Positions 7,786-15,808 of a DNA stretch of 17,776 nt are shown here, piece after piece. The notes below the pieces were generated by a model. The model was not told the origin of the DNA, searched no databases, and worked only from the letters and a program-made list of their open reading frames with translations. The DNA is taken from the NCBI GenBank assembly GCA_023247285.1, contig JAHFGU010000016.1, positions 1 to 17,776 on the forward strand, given 5' to 3'. The position numbers and the translations under genes were made by a program. Positions within the stretch are counted from its first letter, which is position 1. Each line of letters starts with the position of its first letter. The stretch comes from Candidatus Omnitrophota bacterium (GTDB lineage: Bacteria; Omnitrophota; Koll11; Aquiviventales; Aquiviventaceae).

Positions 7786-9372
7786 ATGACGGCGGGTGCC
7801 GCGCGCCGGGCCTCCGTGGCGTTCCTGGCCGTTGTTGCGCTGTTGGCCGGGGCGCAGGTCCCGGCGGCCTGGGCGCAGCCGGTGGTCGCCGCCGCGACCC
7901 AGCCACAGGATCCGTCTGCCGTCGGACCCGCGGTAGGGGCGACGCTGCGCGAGCGTCTTTCCCAGCCGGTCACCGCGGATTTTTCCGAGGTGGAATTCGC
8001 GGCAGCGGTGAGCTTTCTCGCGGACAGCGCCAAGCTCAATATCCTCCTCTCCGAGAAGGCGAAGGAACTGGCCAAGCCGGTGACCGTCCATCTGGTGGAG
8101 ATGCCGCTCTTCCGCGCGCTGGAGTACCTGCTGAAAGGCCAGGGGCTGCTCTATCGTCTCGATGGCGAGGCCCTGTGGATCGCCACGCGGGATGAGATGG
8201 ACGCCGAGCCGATGGAGACGCGGGTCTACGCGCTGAACCAGGGCCCGGGCCTGTCGGCCTCGTTCGAGCCGCTGGCCGATACGCGCGAGAGCGTCGCGCT
8301 GCAGGCCACGGCGCTGCGCGAGATGAAAACCGTCAAGAACATCCTGGACGAGGTTATCCCCAAGATCGGCAGCAGCTCGATGCTGCTCGACGAGCGCAGC
8401 GGCTCGCTCATCGTCACGCACGCGCCCTACTACCTGCAGCAGATTGAGCGGCTGCTGGCCGAGCTGGACGTCCTGCCGCAGCAGGTGCTCATCGAGGCCC
8501 GCTTCATCGAAGTCACGATGACCGATACCGCCGAGTGGGGGTTTGACGCGGCGCTGACGGGCAACGCGGCGCTGGCCAAGAAAGACGCGCCGGACGGACG
8601 GACCCAAGCCCCGTCGGTGCAGTTCTCCAGCACCGGGACGACGCTGGCCCGCGGCTCGAAGATCGACTTTACGGATTTCACGAATCAGACCTCGGGCAAC
8701 GGCCTCAACCTCACGCTGCAGGGAATCCTGACCGGCACCCAGTACCAGGCGGTGCTGCACGCCCTGGCGCAGAACAAGAAAACCAAAACCCTCTCGGCGC
8801 CCCGCGTGACCGCGCTGAACAACCAGACGGCCACCATCAAGATCGTGACCGAGTTCGTGTACGCCACGCGCTATCAGCCCTCGGTGGTGCGCGAGGATCT
8901 CAACGGCGACGGGGATTTTCTCGACACCGTGAACGGCAAGAAGGAAACGCGGTTCGTCAACGTCCCGCAGGGCTTCCTCACGAAAGACCTGGGGATCGTG
9001 CTGCACGTCACCCCGAGCGTGGGGCAGGACCAGAAGACCATCACCCTGGCGCTGAAGCCGGAGGTCAGCGAGAAAAAAACGGATGACACCTTCGGCGGAG
9101 AAGTGACGCTGCCCCGCTTCACCACGCGCGAGCTCGAGACGAACGTCGTGATCGAGAACGGGGAGACGGTCATGCTCGGGGGGCTGATGAAGGATACGAC
9201 AGCTAAAACCCGGACCCAGGTGCCGGTGCTGGGCTCGCTGCCGGTGCTGGGCCCCCTGTTCCGCAAGGATGACACGTCGGTCGAGCGGTCGAACCTCCTC
9301 ATCTTCGTCACCGCGCGCCTGCTGAACTCGTCCGCGTCGCAGCTCGTGCGGCAGGAACCCGCCGAGTTCTAA
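7786..9372 (+). CDS. Second secretin (PilQ/GspD family), paralogue of the preceding gene
   Basis: A 528-residue secretin beginning 1 base after the first secretin's stop. A signal peptide spans about residues 1-30 (VAFLAVVALLAGAQVPAAWA). It lacks the coiled-coil/TPR extension of its neighbour and starts almost at once with an STN/N0-like domain (about 61-136), a secretin N-domain (about 145-245, including IEARFIEVTMTDTAEWGF), and the secretin channel domain (about 310-520: KTLSAPRVTALNNQTA, LGIVLHVTPSVGQDQKTITL, NGETVMLGGLMKDTTAK, PVLGSLPVLGPLFR). The channel domains of the two proteins are very similar by eye, so this looks like a tandem duplication. The calcium-loop-like motif is conserved at residues 371-380 (DLNGDGDFLD). 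It may form mixed or alternative channels with the first secretin, or an accessory ring (inference). Confidence 0.9.
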   Translation: MTAGAARRASVAFLAVVALLAGAQVPAAWAQPVVAAATQPQDPSAVGPAVGATLRERLSQPVTADFSEVEFAAAVSFLADSAKLNILLSEKAKELAKPVTVHLVEMPLFRALEYLLKGQGLLYRLDGEALWIATRDEMDAEPMETRVYALNQGPGLSASFEPLADTRESVALQATALREMKTVKNILDEVIPKIGSSSMLLDERSGSLIVTHAPYYLQQIERLLAELDVLPQQVLIEARFIEVTMTDTAEWGFDAALTGNAALAKKDAPDGRTQAPSVQFSSTGTTLARGSKIDFTDFTNQTSGNGLNLTLQGILTGTQYQAVLHALAQNKKTKTLSAPRVTALNNQTATIKIVTEFVYATRYQPSVVREDLNGDGDFLDTVNGKKETRFVNVPQGFLTKDLGIVLHVTPSVGQDQKTITLALKPEVSEKKTDDTFGGEVTLPRFTTRELETNVVIENGETVMLGGLMKDTTAKTRTQVPVLGSLPVLGPLFRKDDTSVERSNLLIFVTARLLNSSASQLVRQEPAEF

Positions 9373-9381
9373 GGCACCCCG

Positions 9382-9386
9382 AAGGA
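9382..9386 (+). promoter_or_regulatory. Ribosome binding site AAGGA for the LacI-family gene
   Basis: AAGGA lies 10 bases before the ATG at 9397, in the 24-base gap after the second secretin. No promoter is visible in this gap, so the regulator gene may be read through from upstream or have a promoter hidden in the secretin gene. Confidence 0.4.
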
Positions 9387-9396
9387 TGAGTTCCCC

Positions 9397-10401
9397 ATGA
9401 AGCCCGTCGATATCGCGCAAGTCGCCAAGGCCGCCGGCGTGTCGACCACGACCGTCTCGCGCGTGATTAACGGGGTGACGACGGTTTCGCCGGAGAATCA
9501 CCGCCGCGTCTCGGATGCCATCAAGCGTCTGAAGTACCGGCCGAACCCGAACGCCCGCCGGCTGGCCTCCGGGCGCCTCGATACGATCGGCCTGGTCATC
9601 CCCCGGTTCGCCGACATGTTCCACTCCTTCCACGTCTCCGAGCTGCTGAAGGGCATTGGCACCGCGGTCGAGCGGCTGAAGCTCAATCTGCTGCTGCACA
9701 TCACCGATGGCCGGTCCTTCCTTGATCTCACGCAGGTGCAGGGGATCCTGTTCGCCGATATCGACGGCAATGAAGAGCAATTGGATGCCGTGCTTGACCA
9801 GGACGTGCCCTGCGCGGTGATGGTGCACTACATCAAGGAGCTGCCGGTCAACTGCGTCGCGGTGGATAACCGCACGGCCAGCGAAACGGTGGTTCAGTAC
9901 CTGGTATCCCTGGGACACCGGGAGATTGCCACCATCACCGGCCATTTGCGCACCCCCTGCGGGATCGAGCGGCTAGACGGCTACCTCAAGGCGATGAAAG
10001 CCAAGGGGCTCGAGGTCAAGCCCCACTTCGTGCAGCGCGGCGACTACACCGGGGTCTCCGCGCGCGAGCCGGCGCGACGGCTGCTCACGCATCCCCAGCG
10101 GCCCACCGCCATCTTCGCGGCCAGCGATGAGATGGCCGTCACGGTGATTGAAACCGCGCTCGAGCTAGGGCTGCGCGTGCCGGAGGATCTCTCGGTCGTG
10201 GGATTCGACGACAGCCCCATCGCGTCGTTCTCGAGGGTGCCGCTCACGACGGTGTGGCAGCCGCTCAGCCAGGTCGGCGAACTGGCCACCGACATCCTGG
10301 TGAAACACGTAAGCGGCAAGGCCACACGGCTGACCAAGATCCTGCTGGGAACGAAACTCGTGGAACGCCACTCGTGCCGCCAGACATGGCTGGAGCGATA
10401 G
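9397..10401 (+). CDS. LacI-family transcriptional regulator
   Basis: A 334-residue protein of normal LacI length. Residues 4-50 form the DNA-binding domain with the classical helix-turn-helix (IAQVAKAAGVSTTTVSRVIN) and hinge (RPNPNARRLASGR). From about residue 62 a periplasmic-binding-protein-like effector domain follows, with the usual landmarks: TIGLVIPRFADMF, VQGILFADID, SLGHREIATITG, ERLDGYLKAM, PTAIFAASDEMAV, GLRVPEDLSVVGFDDSPIA and LTTVWQP. The start has AAGGA upstream. LacI proteins mostly sense sugars or nucleotides and repress nearby genes. Here the nearest downstream genes, 19 bases on, are for biotin synthesis, so the regulator may control them, or it may control distant sugar genes and sit here by chance. 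The effector cannot be read from the sequence. Confidence 0.93.
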   Translation: MKPVDIAQVAKAAGVSTTTVSRVINGVTTVSPENHRRVSDAIKRLKYRPNPNARRLASGRLDTIGLVIPRFADMFHSFHVSELLKGIGTAVERLKLNLLLHITDGRSFLDLTQVQGILFADIDGNEEQLDAVLDQDVPCAVMVHYIKELPVNCVAVDNRTASETVVQYLVSLGHREIATITGHLRTPCGIERLDGYLKAMKAKGLEVKPHFVQRGDYTGVSAREPARRLLTHPQRPTAIFAASDEMAVTVIETALELGLRVPEDLSVVGFDDSPIASFSRVPLTTVWQPLSQVGELATDILVKHVSGKATRLTKILLGTKLVERHSCRQTWLER

Positions 10402-10420
10402 CGATGAGGATCCCTGCATC

Positions 10421-11476
10421 ATGACCGAGTCTGACACGCCGATCCGCCTCGCCGTCCTCGGGGCCGGCGGGCTGGGCAAAGCCGCCGCCCGCATCATCGG
10501 GATGAAGCGCGAGCTGCGCCTGTGCGCGATCTGCGACAGCCGCGGCATCGTGCAGTCCCCTGACGGCGTGGACACGGAGGCGATCGCGCAGCTCTCCGGG
10601 GATCTGGTCGAGGGGTGGCGCGCGCGCGCCGGCAGCGCCCGGGCGGCGGAGCAGGGCGGGGTGGCCGTCATGGCTTCGCGCGTCGATGCCCGCCACAGCG
10701 AGGACTCCATCGGCGAAGTTCTGGCGCTCGCCGGCCAGCTTGACGCGGTCCTGATCGCGCTGCCGAACCTGCCCAACGAGTTCATCCCGAGCGTCATCGC
10801 GCGTTTTGCGGATGCCGGCGCCTCGCTCGCTGTTGTCGACGTGCTCAAGCGCACGACCGCGGTGCGGATGATGTTCGCCCTGGAGGAAGCGGTGCGCCGC
10901 GCCCGGAGCGTGGTGCTGACCGGCTGCGGCGCCACCCCGGGCCTGCTCGCCGCCGCCGCGGTCCTGGCCGCGCAATCCTTCGTCGAGGTTGAGCGCGTGG
11001 ACATCTGGTGGGGGGTTGGGATCGCCAATTGGGAGGCCTACCGCGCCACCATCCGAGAAGACATCGCGCACCTGCCCGGCTATTCGGTGGAGCGGGCTCG
11101 GGCCATGACCGATGCGGAGGTGAATGCGCTGCTGGCGCAGACCGGCGGCGTCCTCACCCTGCGCCATATGGAGCACGCCGATGACCTGCTCCTGCAGCGG
11201 GTCGGCGTCGTGGACCGATTGGATCAAGTCGAGGTGGGGGGTGTCATGGACACCCGGCGGCCCAAGAAGCCGGTGTCCACCACCATGACGCTAACCGGGA
11301 TCACCGCGGATGGCACGCGCGCAAGCCACCGGTTCATCCTGGGCGATGAAACCACGATGGCGGCCAACGTGATCGGCCCGGCGCTGGGCTACCTGAAGCG
11401 CGCGCTGTGGCTGAAGCGGCAGGGCCTTTTCGGCGTGTTCGGCTCCACCGAGTTTCTGCCCATGGTTGTGCGCTAG
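10421..11476 (+). CDS. bioU: BioU-like enzyme (saccharopine-dehydrogenase-like, biotin synthesis)
   Basis: A 351-residue Rossmann-fold protein of the saccharopine dehydrogenase-like group. The nucleotide-binding loop is at residues 14-19 (VLGAGGLGKAA). Distinctive segments are ALPNLPNEFIPSVIARF, VLTGCGATPGLLAAAAVLA and GIANWEAYRATIREDIAHLP, which I recognise from the cyanobacterial proteins annotated as BioU. BioU replaces the aminotransferase BioA: it gives the amino group of one of its own lysines to 8-amino-7-oxononanoate and uses NAD(P)H, so each molecule works once. The published sacrificial residue in Synechocystis is Lys124; the candidate here is Lys143 in DVLKRTTA (inference, no alignment run). 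Lying directly before bioF and bioD, with no bioA in view, strongly supports this role. TGAGGA lies 10 bases before the ATG. The alternative is an uncharacterised amino-acid dehydrogenase. Confidence 0.78.
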   Translation: MTESDTPIRLAVLGAGGLGKAAARIIGMKRELRLCAICDSRGIVQSPDGVDTEAIAQLSGDLVEGWRARAGSARAAEQGGVAVMASRVDARHSEDSIGEVLALAGQLDAVLIALPNLPNEFIPSVIARFADAGASLAVVDVLKRTTAVRMMFALEEAVRRARSVVLTGCGATPGLLAAAAVLAAQSFVEVERVDIWWGVGIANWEAYRATIREDIAHLPGYSVERARAMTDAEVNALLAQTGGVLTLRHMEHADDLLLQRVGVVDRLDQVEVGGVMDTRRPKKPVSTTMTLTGITADGTRASHRFILGDETTMAANVIGPALGYLKRALWLKRQGLFGVFGSTEFLPMVVR

Positions 11477-11515
11477 TCGTTCGCGTTCCTGCGTCCGCGT
11501 CTCATCCATCCTGCG

Positions 11516-12706
11516 ATGTCAGCCGTCATGTCGCCACGGACCGCCCTCGCCCGCCTCCTGCAGGAGCTGGAGCTCGAGCTGCGCGACGCAGAGGCGCGCG
11601 GCCTGCGGCGCCGCCTGCGCGAGCTCGACGCGGACGCGGGACCGACGGTTCGCATCGACGGCAGGACGCTCGTCTGCTGGGGGACGAACGATTACCTCGG
11701 GCTGGCCGCGGATCCGCGGCTCGCGGCCGCCGCCGCCGAGGCGGCCGCCGCGTGGGGCATCGGGGCGCGCGCCTCGCGCCTCGTGACCGGCACGAGCCGG
11801 TGGCACACGGCGCTGGAGCGCGCGCTCGCCGAGTGGTTCGGGACGGACGCGGCGCTGGTCTTCCCCAGCGGCTACCAAGCGAACCTGGGAGCTCTCGGCG
11901 CGCTGCTGGGGCCGGCGGATGCGGTCGTGATTGACCGCCTGGCGCACGCGAGCCTCATTGATGCCGCGCGGCTGACCGGCGCGCGCCTGCGCGTCTTTCA
12001 CCATAATGACGCAGCGCATGCGCGCCGGGTCTTGGCGCGCACCCCCGGCCGCCGCCGCCTGCTCGTGACGGAAGGGCTCTTCAGCATGGAGGGCGATCCT
12101 GCGCCGCTGCGCGCGCTGGTGGAGGCGGCCGAGGCGGCGGAGGCGAGCGTCTTCGTCGATGACGCGCACGGGGCCTTCGTCCTCGGGGCGACCGGGCGCG
12201 GGGCGCCCGAGGCGGCCGGCCTCGCCCAGGACCGGGTGCTGTATCTTGGCACGTTGGGCAAGGCGCTCGGCTGCCAGGGCGGTTTCGTCGCGGGGCCGCG
12301 CCTCCTGATCGACGCGCTCATCAATCGCGCTCGGGCCTTCCTCTATACGACGGCCCTGGCCACGCCGGTGGCCGCCGCCGCGGCAGCCGCCGTGCGCCTC
12401 GTCGCCGATGAGCCGTGGCGCCGCCAGCAACTCTGGGATCGATGCCGCGAGCTGCACGCGCAGCTCTCCGGATGGGGATACGGCCCGGCTGAGCCTTCGC
12501 CCATCCTCCCCGTGACGGTGGGCGATGCCGAATCGGCGTCTGCGCTGGCGGAGGCCTTGGCGCGCGAGGGCCATCTGGTGCCGGCCATCCGGCCTCCGAC
12601 GGTGCCGCGCGGCACCGCCCGCCTGAGGATCAGCGTCAGCGCCGCCCATACGGCCGACCATGTCCGCGCGCTAGCCGGCGTGCTGCGGCGCGCGCTGCCG
12701 CGTTGA
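11516..12706 (+). CDS. bioF: 8-amino-7-oxononanoate synthase
   Basis: A 396-residue PLP-dependent enzyme of the alpha-oxoamine synthase family. It condenses pimeloyl thioester with L-alanine to 8-amino-7-oxononanoate (KAPA) in the cytoplasm. BioF landmarks appear in order: TNDYLGLAADPR, GARASRLVTGTSRWHTALE, LVFPSGYQANLGAL, DRLAHASLIDAARL, VTEGLFSMEGDPAPL, VDDAHGAFVLGATGRG (Asp215 and His218 contact PLP), GTLGKALGCQGGF (Lys249 forms the PLP aldimine), and AIRPPTVPRGTARLRISVSAAH, very close to the E. coli BioF C terminus. These last segments separate it from KBL and ALAS. It starts with ATG at 11516 (a second ATG at 11528 is possible), with no clear Shine-Dalgarno, 39 bases after the BioU-like gene. 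Its product KAPA would be the substrate of that gene's product. Confidence 0.93.
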   Translation: MSAVMSPRTALARLLQELELELRDAEARGLRRRLRELDADAGPTVRIDGRTLVCWGTNDYLGLAADPRLAAAAAEAAAAWGIGARASRLVTGTSRWHTALERALAEWFGTDAALVFPSGYQANLGALGALLGPADAVVIDRLAHASLIDAARLTGARLRVFHHNDAAHARRVLARTPGRRRLLVTEGLFSMEGDPAPLRALVEAAEAAEASVFVDDAHGAFVLGATGRGAPEAAGLAQDRVLYLGTLGKALGCQGGFVAGPRLLIDALINRARAFLYTTALATPVAAAAAAAVRLVADEPWRRQQLWDRCRELHAQLSGWGYGPAEPSPILPVTVGDAESASALAEALAREGHLVPAIRPPTVPRGTARLRISVSAAHTADHVRALAGVLRRALPR

Positions 12707-13447
<741 letters not shown>

Positions 13448-13467
13448 CGCGAGCGCGAGCGCGCGAT

Positions 13468-13496
13468 TTGACACCCCTGGTCGACTATGCTACAGT
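13468..13496 (+). promoter_or_regulatory. Sigma70-like promoter upstream of the coiled-coil gene and aroA
   Basis: A perfect -35 box TTGACA (13468-13473), a 17-base spacer, and a -10 box TACAGT (13491-13496, four of six consensus bases) preceded by TGC, an extended -10. It lies in the 92-base gap after bioD. Predicted transcription starts near 13503, leaving a leader of about 37 bases with a strong ribosome binding site. Confidence 0.7.
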
Positions 13497-13529
13497 CAGC
13501 CGAATTCTCCCACGCCATGGAGCGCTAAG

Positions 13530-13535
13530 AGGAGG
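13530..13535 (+). promoter_or_regulatory. Ribosome binding site AGGAGG
   Basis: A full AGGAGG sits 4 bases before the ATG at 13540 and fixes that start. The longer open frame reaching back to 13321 is inside bioD and upstream of the promoter, so it is not the start. Confidence 0.75.
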
Positions 13536-13539
13536 GGGT

Positions 13540-14379
13540 ATGGATCAGCCATCAGGCATCGAGCAGGCCACGCAGGCGCGGCGCGCAGGTCGGATGCTAG
13601 TGCCTTTGATGGGAGTCATCGTGATCTTGGCGATGGGCGGGGCCGCCTTCGCGATCGTCCTTCAGATGCAAGAGCGCGATAAGCGGCAGGCGGCGGAGCG
13701 CGAACTCCATCTGGCGCGCGCCGAAAACGAGGACCTCAAGGGCCGGGTCCAAGAGGCGCAGCAGGCGAAAGCGGCCATGGAAGACGAGCTGGGCCGCGCC
13801 AAGCGCGACGTCCTGCAATCCAAGGATGAGCTCGCCAAGGCGCTCAAGGCGCAAGAAACCCTCCAGCATTCCATCGACGACCGCGAGCAGGAAATCGCGC
13901 GGCTGACGAAGAATCTGGAGCAGGCGCAGGCCGATGCGCAACAGACCCAAGCCAAACTGCAGTCCGAGCGCGACGACGCCAAGCGCCAGATCGCCGATCT
14001 TGAGCGCGCGAAAAGCGAGCTCGAGGCCAAGGTGACGGAAGCCGCGTTCGCGCAGCCGACCGTGGAGCTCGATAAGGTGCTCGTGACCAATGATGGGGCC
14101 GCTCCTGCCGGGGCCGGGGTCCTGCCGGTCACCGCGAGCATGCACATGGCGTCAAGCGGACAGATCGTCGTCGTGAACCGCGAGTATGATTTCATCGTCA
14201 TGAACCTGGGCCGGAACCACGGCCTGAGCATTGGGCAGGAGTTCCAGGTGGTCCGCGGCGATGATGTCCTGGGCCGCGTCAAGGTGGAGAAGATCTATGA
14301 CGAGCTCTCCGCGGCGACCATCCTGCCGGACTCCAAAAAGGACAGCTTCCGCGAAGGGGACGCGGTCAGGGCGCTGTAG
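13540..14379 (+). CDS. Membrane-anchored coiled-coil protein with C-terminal beta domain
   Basis: A 279-residue protein of no named family I can give with certainty. The start at 13540 is set by AGGAGG. After a short basic N terminus there is one transmembrane helix (about residues 18-40, MLVPLMGVIVILAMGGAAFA), a long coiled coil (about 43-168) rich in Glu, Lys, Gln and Ala, and a C-terminal domain of about 85 residues. That domain reads GQIVVVNREYDFIVMNLGRN, then HGLSIGQEFQVVRGDDVLG, and ends with the EGDAV pattern. This resembles FlgT-C or SH3-like beta domains found at the end of membrane-anchored coiled-coil proteins in Planctomycetes and related phyla. The domain should lie in the periplasm. 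It is transcribed from its own promoter, probably with aroA. Its function is unknown; an envelope-structure role is a guess. Confidence 0.8.
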   Translation: MDQPSGIEQATQARRAGRMLVPLMGVIVILAMGGAAFAIVLQMQERDKRQAAERELHLARAENEDLKGRVQEAQQAKAAMEDELGRAKRDVLQSKDELAKALKAQETLQHSIDDREQEIARLTKNLEQAQADAQQTQAKLQSERDDAKRQIADLERAKSELEAKVTEAAFAQPTVELDKVLVTNDGAAPAGAGVLPVTASMHMASSGQIVVVNREYDFIVMNLGRNHGLSIGQEFQVVRGDDVLGRVKVEKIYDELSAATILPDSKKDSFREGDAVRAL

Positions 14380-14429
14380 CCGATCCGCGCGCGGGCGCCC
14401 GTCGGATCCCCTGTGATCGACGATCCTCA

Positions 14430-14445
14430 CGCGGCGCGCGCCGCG
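14430..14445 (+). repeat. GC-only perfect 16-base palindrome between the coiled-coil gene and aroA
   Basis: The 16 bases CGCGGCGCGCGCCGCG read the same on both strands. They lie 20 bases before the aroA start, in an 85-base gap. A second inverted repeat (GATCCG at 14382-14387 with CGGATC at 14403-14408, flanking an inner CGGGCGCCCG) lies just before it. No T-run follows either, so a classical terminator is not supported. In RNA they could form hairpins that limit aroA translation or mark weak termination. Confidence 0.4.
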
Positions 14446-14464
14446 CCTCATCCCCGCCTCGCGC

Positions 14465-15763
14465 ATGGACGTGCTCCTGCACCGCGCAGCCCCGCTGCGC
14501 GGACCCCTCACCCTTCCGGCGGATAAGGCCATCTGCCAGCGCGCGGTCCTTGTGGCTGCGCTGGCCGACGGCGTCACCGAGATCCGTCCATGGCCTGCCG
14601 CGGAGGATTGCCAACGCGCCCTGGATGTGGTCCGCGGCCTTGGCGTGGACGCCACGCAGCGACCCGATGGCCTGCGGGTCACCGGGCGCGGCCGGGCCGG
14701 GTTGCGCCAGCCTTCGGGCCCGCTTATCTGCGGGGAGTCCGGCACGACGTTGCGCTTGTCCACCGGCGTGCTCGCCGGATGCGCCTTTCGCTCAATCCTG
14801 ACCGCCGGGCCGTCGTTGAGTCGCCGCCCGATGCGCCGCATCATCGAACCCCTCACCCAGATGGGCGCTGCCATCCAGGGTCAGCCGGCAGGCGAGGACG
14901 TGGTGCCGCCCTTGCGCATCGATGGATGCGCGCGCCTGCGCGCGATCCGCTACACGCTGCCGGTGGCCAGCGCGCAAGTCAAGTCCGCCATCCTGCTGGC
15001 GGCGCTCGCGGCGGATGGCCCGACGACGGTGATCGAGCCGGCTGCCACCCGCGATCACACCGAGCGGCTCCTGCGCCGCTGCGGCGTTGAGGTCAGCCGG
15101 GGCGCGCAGGTGGTGCTGACCCCCGGTCCGGTGCGCGCGCCCGGCGCAGTGCGTCTGCCGGGAGATTTTTCCAGCGCGGCCTTTTTCATCGCCGCCGCGT
15201 GCTGCGTGCCGGGCTCCGAGCTGGTGCTCCGCGATGTCGGGTTAAATCCCACCCGCACCGGCCTGCTCACGGTCCTCGCCCGGATGGGGGCGCGCATTGA
15301 CGTGCGAGTGAGCGAAGACGGATGGGAGCCGCGGGGTGCTCTCACTGTGCGCGCGCAGTCCCTGACGGCCACCCAGGTTTTCGCGGACGAGGCGCCCGGG
15401 CTCATTGATGAGCTGCCGCTCCTGATGGCGGTATCGGCCTGCGCGCGCGGGCGCACCCGGCTCTCCGGCGTGGGCGAGCTCCGGGTCAAGGAAACCGACC
15501 GCGTGCGCTCGATGGCGGCCGGATTGCGCGCGCTGGGGGCGCGCGTCAGCGAGCCGGCGCCTGACGTCGTCGAGATCGAAGGCGGATCGCTGGTAGGAGG
15601 GCGCGTGGACAGCGCAGGCGATCATCGCACCGCGATGAGCTTGGCGGTCGCGGCCCTGACGGCGGATGGCCCGACCGCCATCAGCGGCGCGGAGTGCGTG
15701 GCCAAGTCGTACCCCGGCTTCTTCGAGCAGCTCCGGACACTCACCGACGGGAAAAACGGTTGA
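14465..15763 (+). CDS. aroA: 3-phosphoshikimate 1-carboxyvinyltransferase (EPSP synthase)
   Basis: A 432-residue enzyme of normal length that joins shikimate 3-phosphate and phosphoenolpyruvate in the shikimate pathway. Landmarks in order: PADKAICQR (Lys21 and Arg26 correspond to E. coli Lys22 and Arg27), CGESGTTLRL (around Gly93), SLSRRPMRRIIEPLTQMGA, VASAQVKSAILLAAL, TRDHTERLLR, LPGDFSSAAFF, IDELPLL (Asp315, the expected catalytic Asp), ELRVKETDR (Glu343), DHRTAMSLAVAAL and CVAKSYPGFFEQL. The ASAQVKSA and ESGTT motifs fit the class II group. The first motif is unusual: most EPSP synthases have PGDKS, with the Ser binding the phosphate of shikimate 3-phosphate, while here it is PADKA. This may mark a subfamily. 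The start is ATG at 14465 without a clear Shine-Dalgarno; the gene probably shares the promoter at 13468. Its stop codon overlaps the -35 box of the mreB promoter. Confidence 0.93.
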   Translation: MDVLLHRAAPLRGPLTLPADKAICQRAVLVAALADGVTEIRPWPAAEDCQRALDVVRGLGVDATQRPDGLRVTGRGRAGLRQPSGPLICGESGTTLRLSTGVLAGCAFRSILTAGPSLSRRPMRRIIEPLTQMGAAIQGQPAGEDVVPPLRIDGCARLRAIRYTLPVASAQVKSAILLAALAADGPTTVIEPAATRDHTERLLRRCGVEVSRGAQVVLTPGPVRAPGAVRLPGDFSSAAFFIAAACCVPGSELVLRDVGLNPTRTGLLTVLARMGARIDVRVSEDGWEPRGALTVRAQSLTATQVFADEAPGLIDELPLLMAVSACARGRTRLSGVGELRVKETDRVRSMAAGLRALGARVSEPAPDVVEIEGGSLVGGRVDSAGDHRTAMSLAVAALTADGPTAISGAECVAKSYPGFFEQLRTLTDGKNG

Positions 15764-15788
15764 CAAGCCCGCAGCCGGTTGTTACTAT
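15760..15788 (+). promoter_or_regulatory. Sigma70-like promoter for mreBCD
   Basis: A perfect -35 box TTGACA (15760-15765) that includes the aroA stop codon, a 17-base spacer, and a -10 box TACTAT (15783-15788, four of six consensus bases) preceded by TGT, an extended -10. Transcription would begin near 15795, only about 14 bases before the mreB ATG. Confidence 0.7.
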
Positions 15789-15808
15789 CGTGTAACTCTC
15801 CGACCTGC

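Noticed and set aside
5412..8075. An 887-codon open frame on the minus strand, opposite the first secretin
   Set aside because: It runs against a gene with clear secretin domains, and its translation is Arg/His/Gly/Asp-rich without any recognisable motif. Long antisense frames are common opposite GC-rich genes.
9350..9396. GAAC-N7-GTTC inverted repeat before the LacI gene as an operator
   Set aside because: The half-sites are only four bases, lie in the secretin coding end, and lack the central CG typical of LacI-family operators.
7777..9945. A 722-codon open frame on the minus strand, opposite the second secretin and the LacI gene
   Set aside because: It spans two real genes on the other strand and has no domain or ribosome binding site. 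It is a compositional shadow.
11519..12661. A 380-codon minus-strand frame opposite bioF
   Set aside because: The plus-strand product matches BioF along its full length; the antisense frame shows only GC-bias residues.
14382..14408. A rho-independent terminator after the coiled-coil gene
   Set aside because: The inverted repeat is present, but no run of T follows, so termination is not supported.
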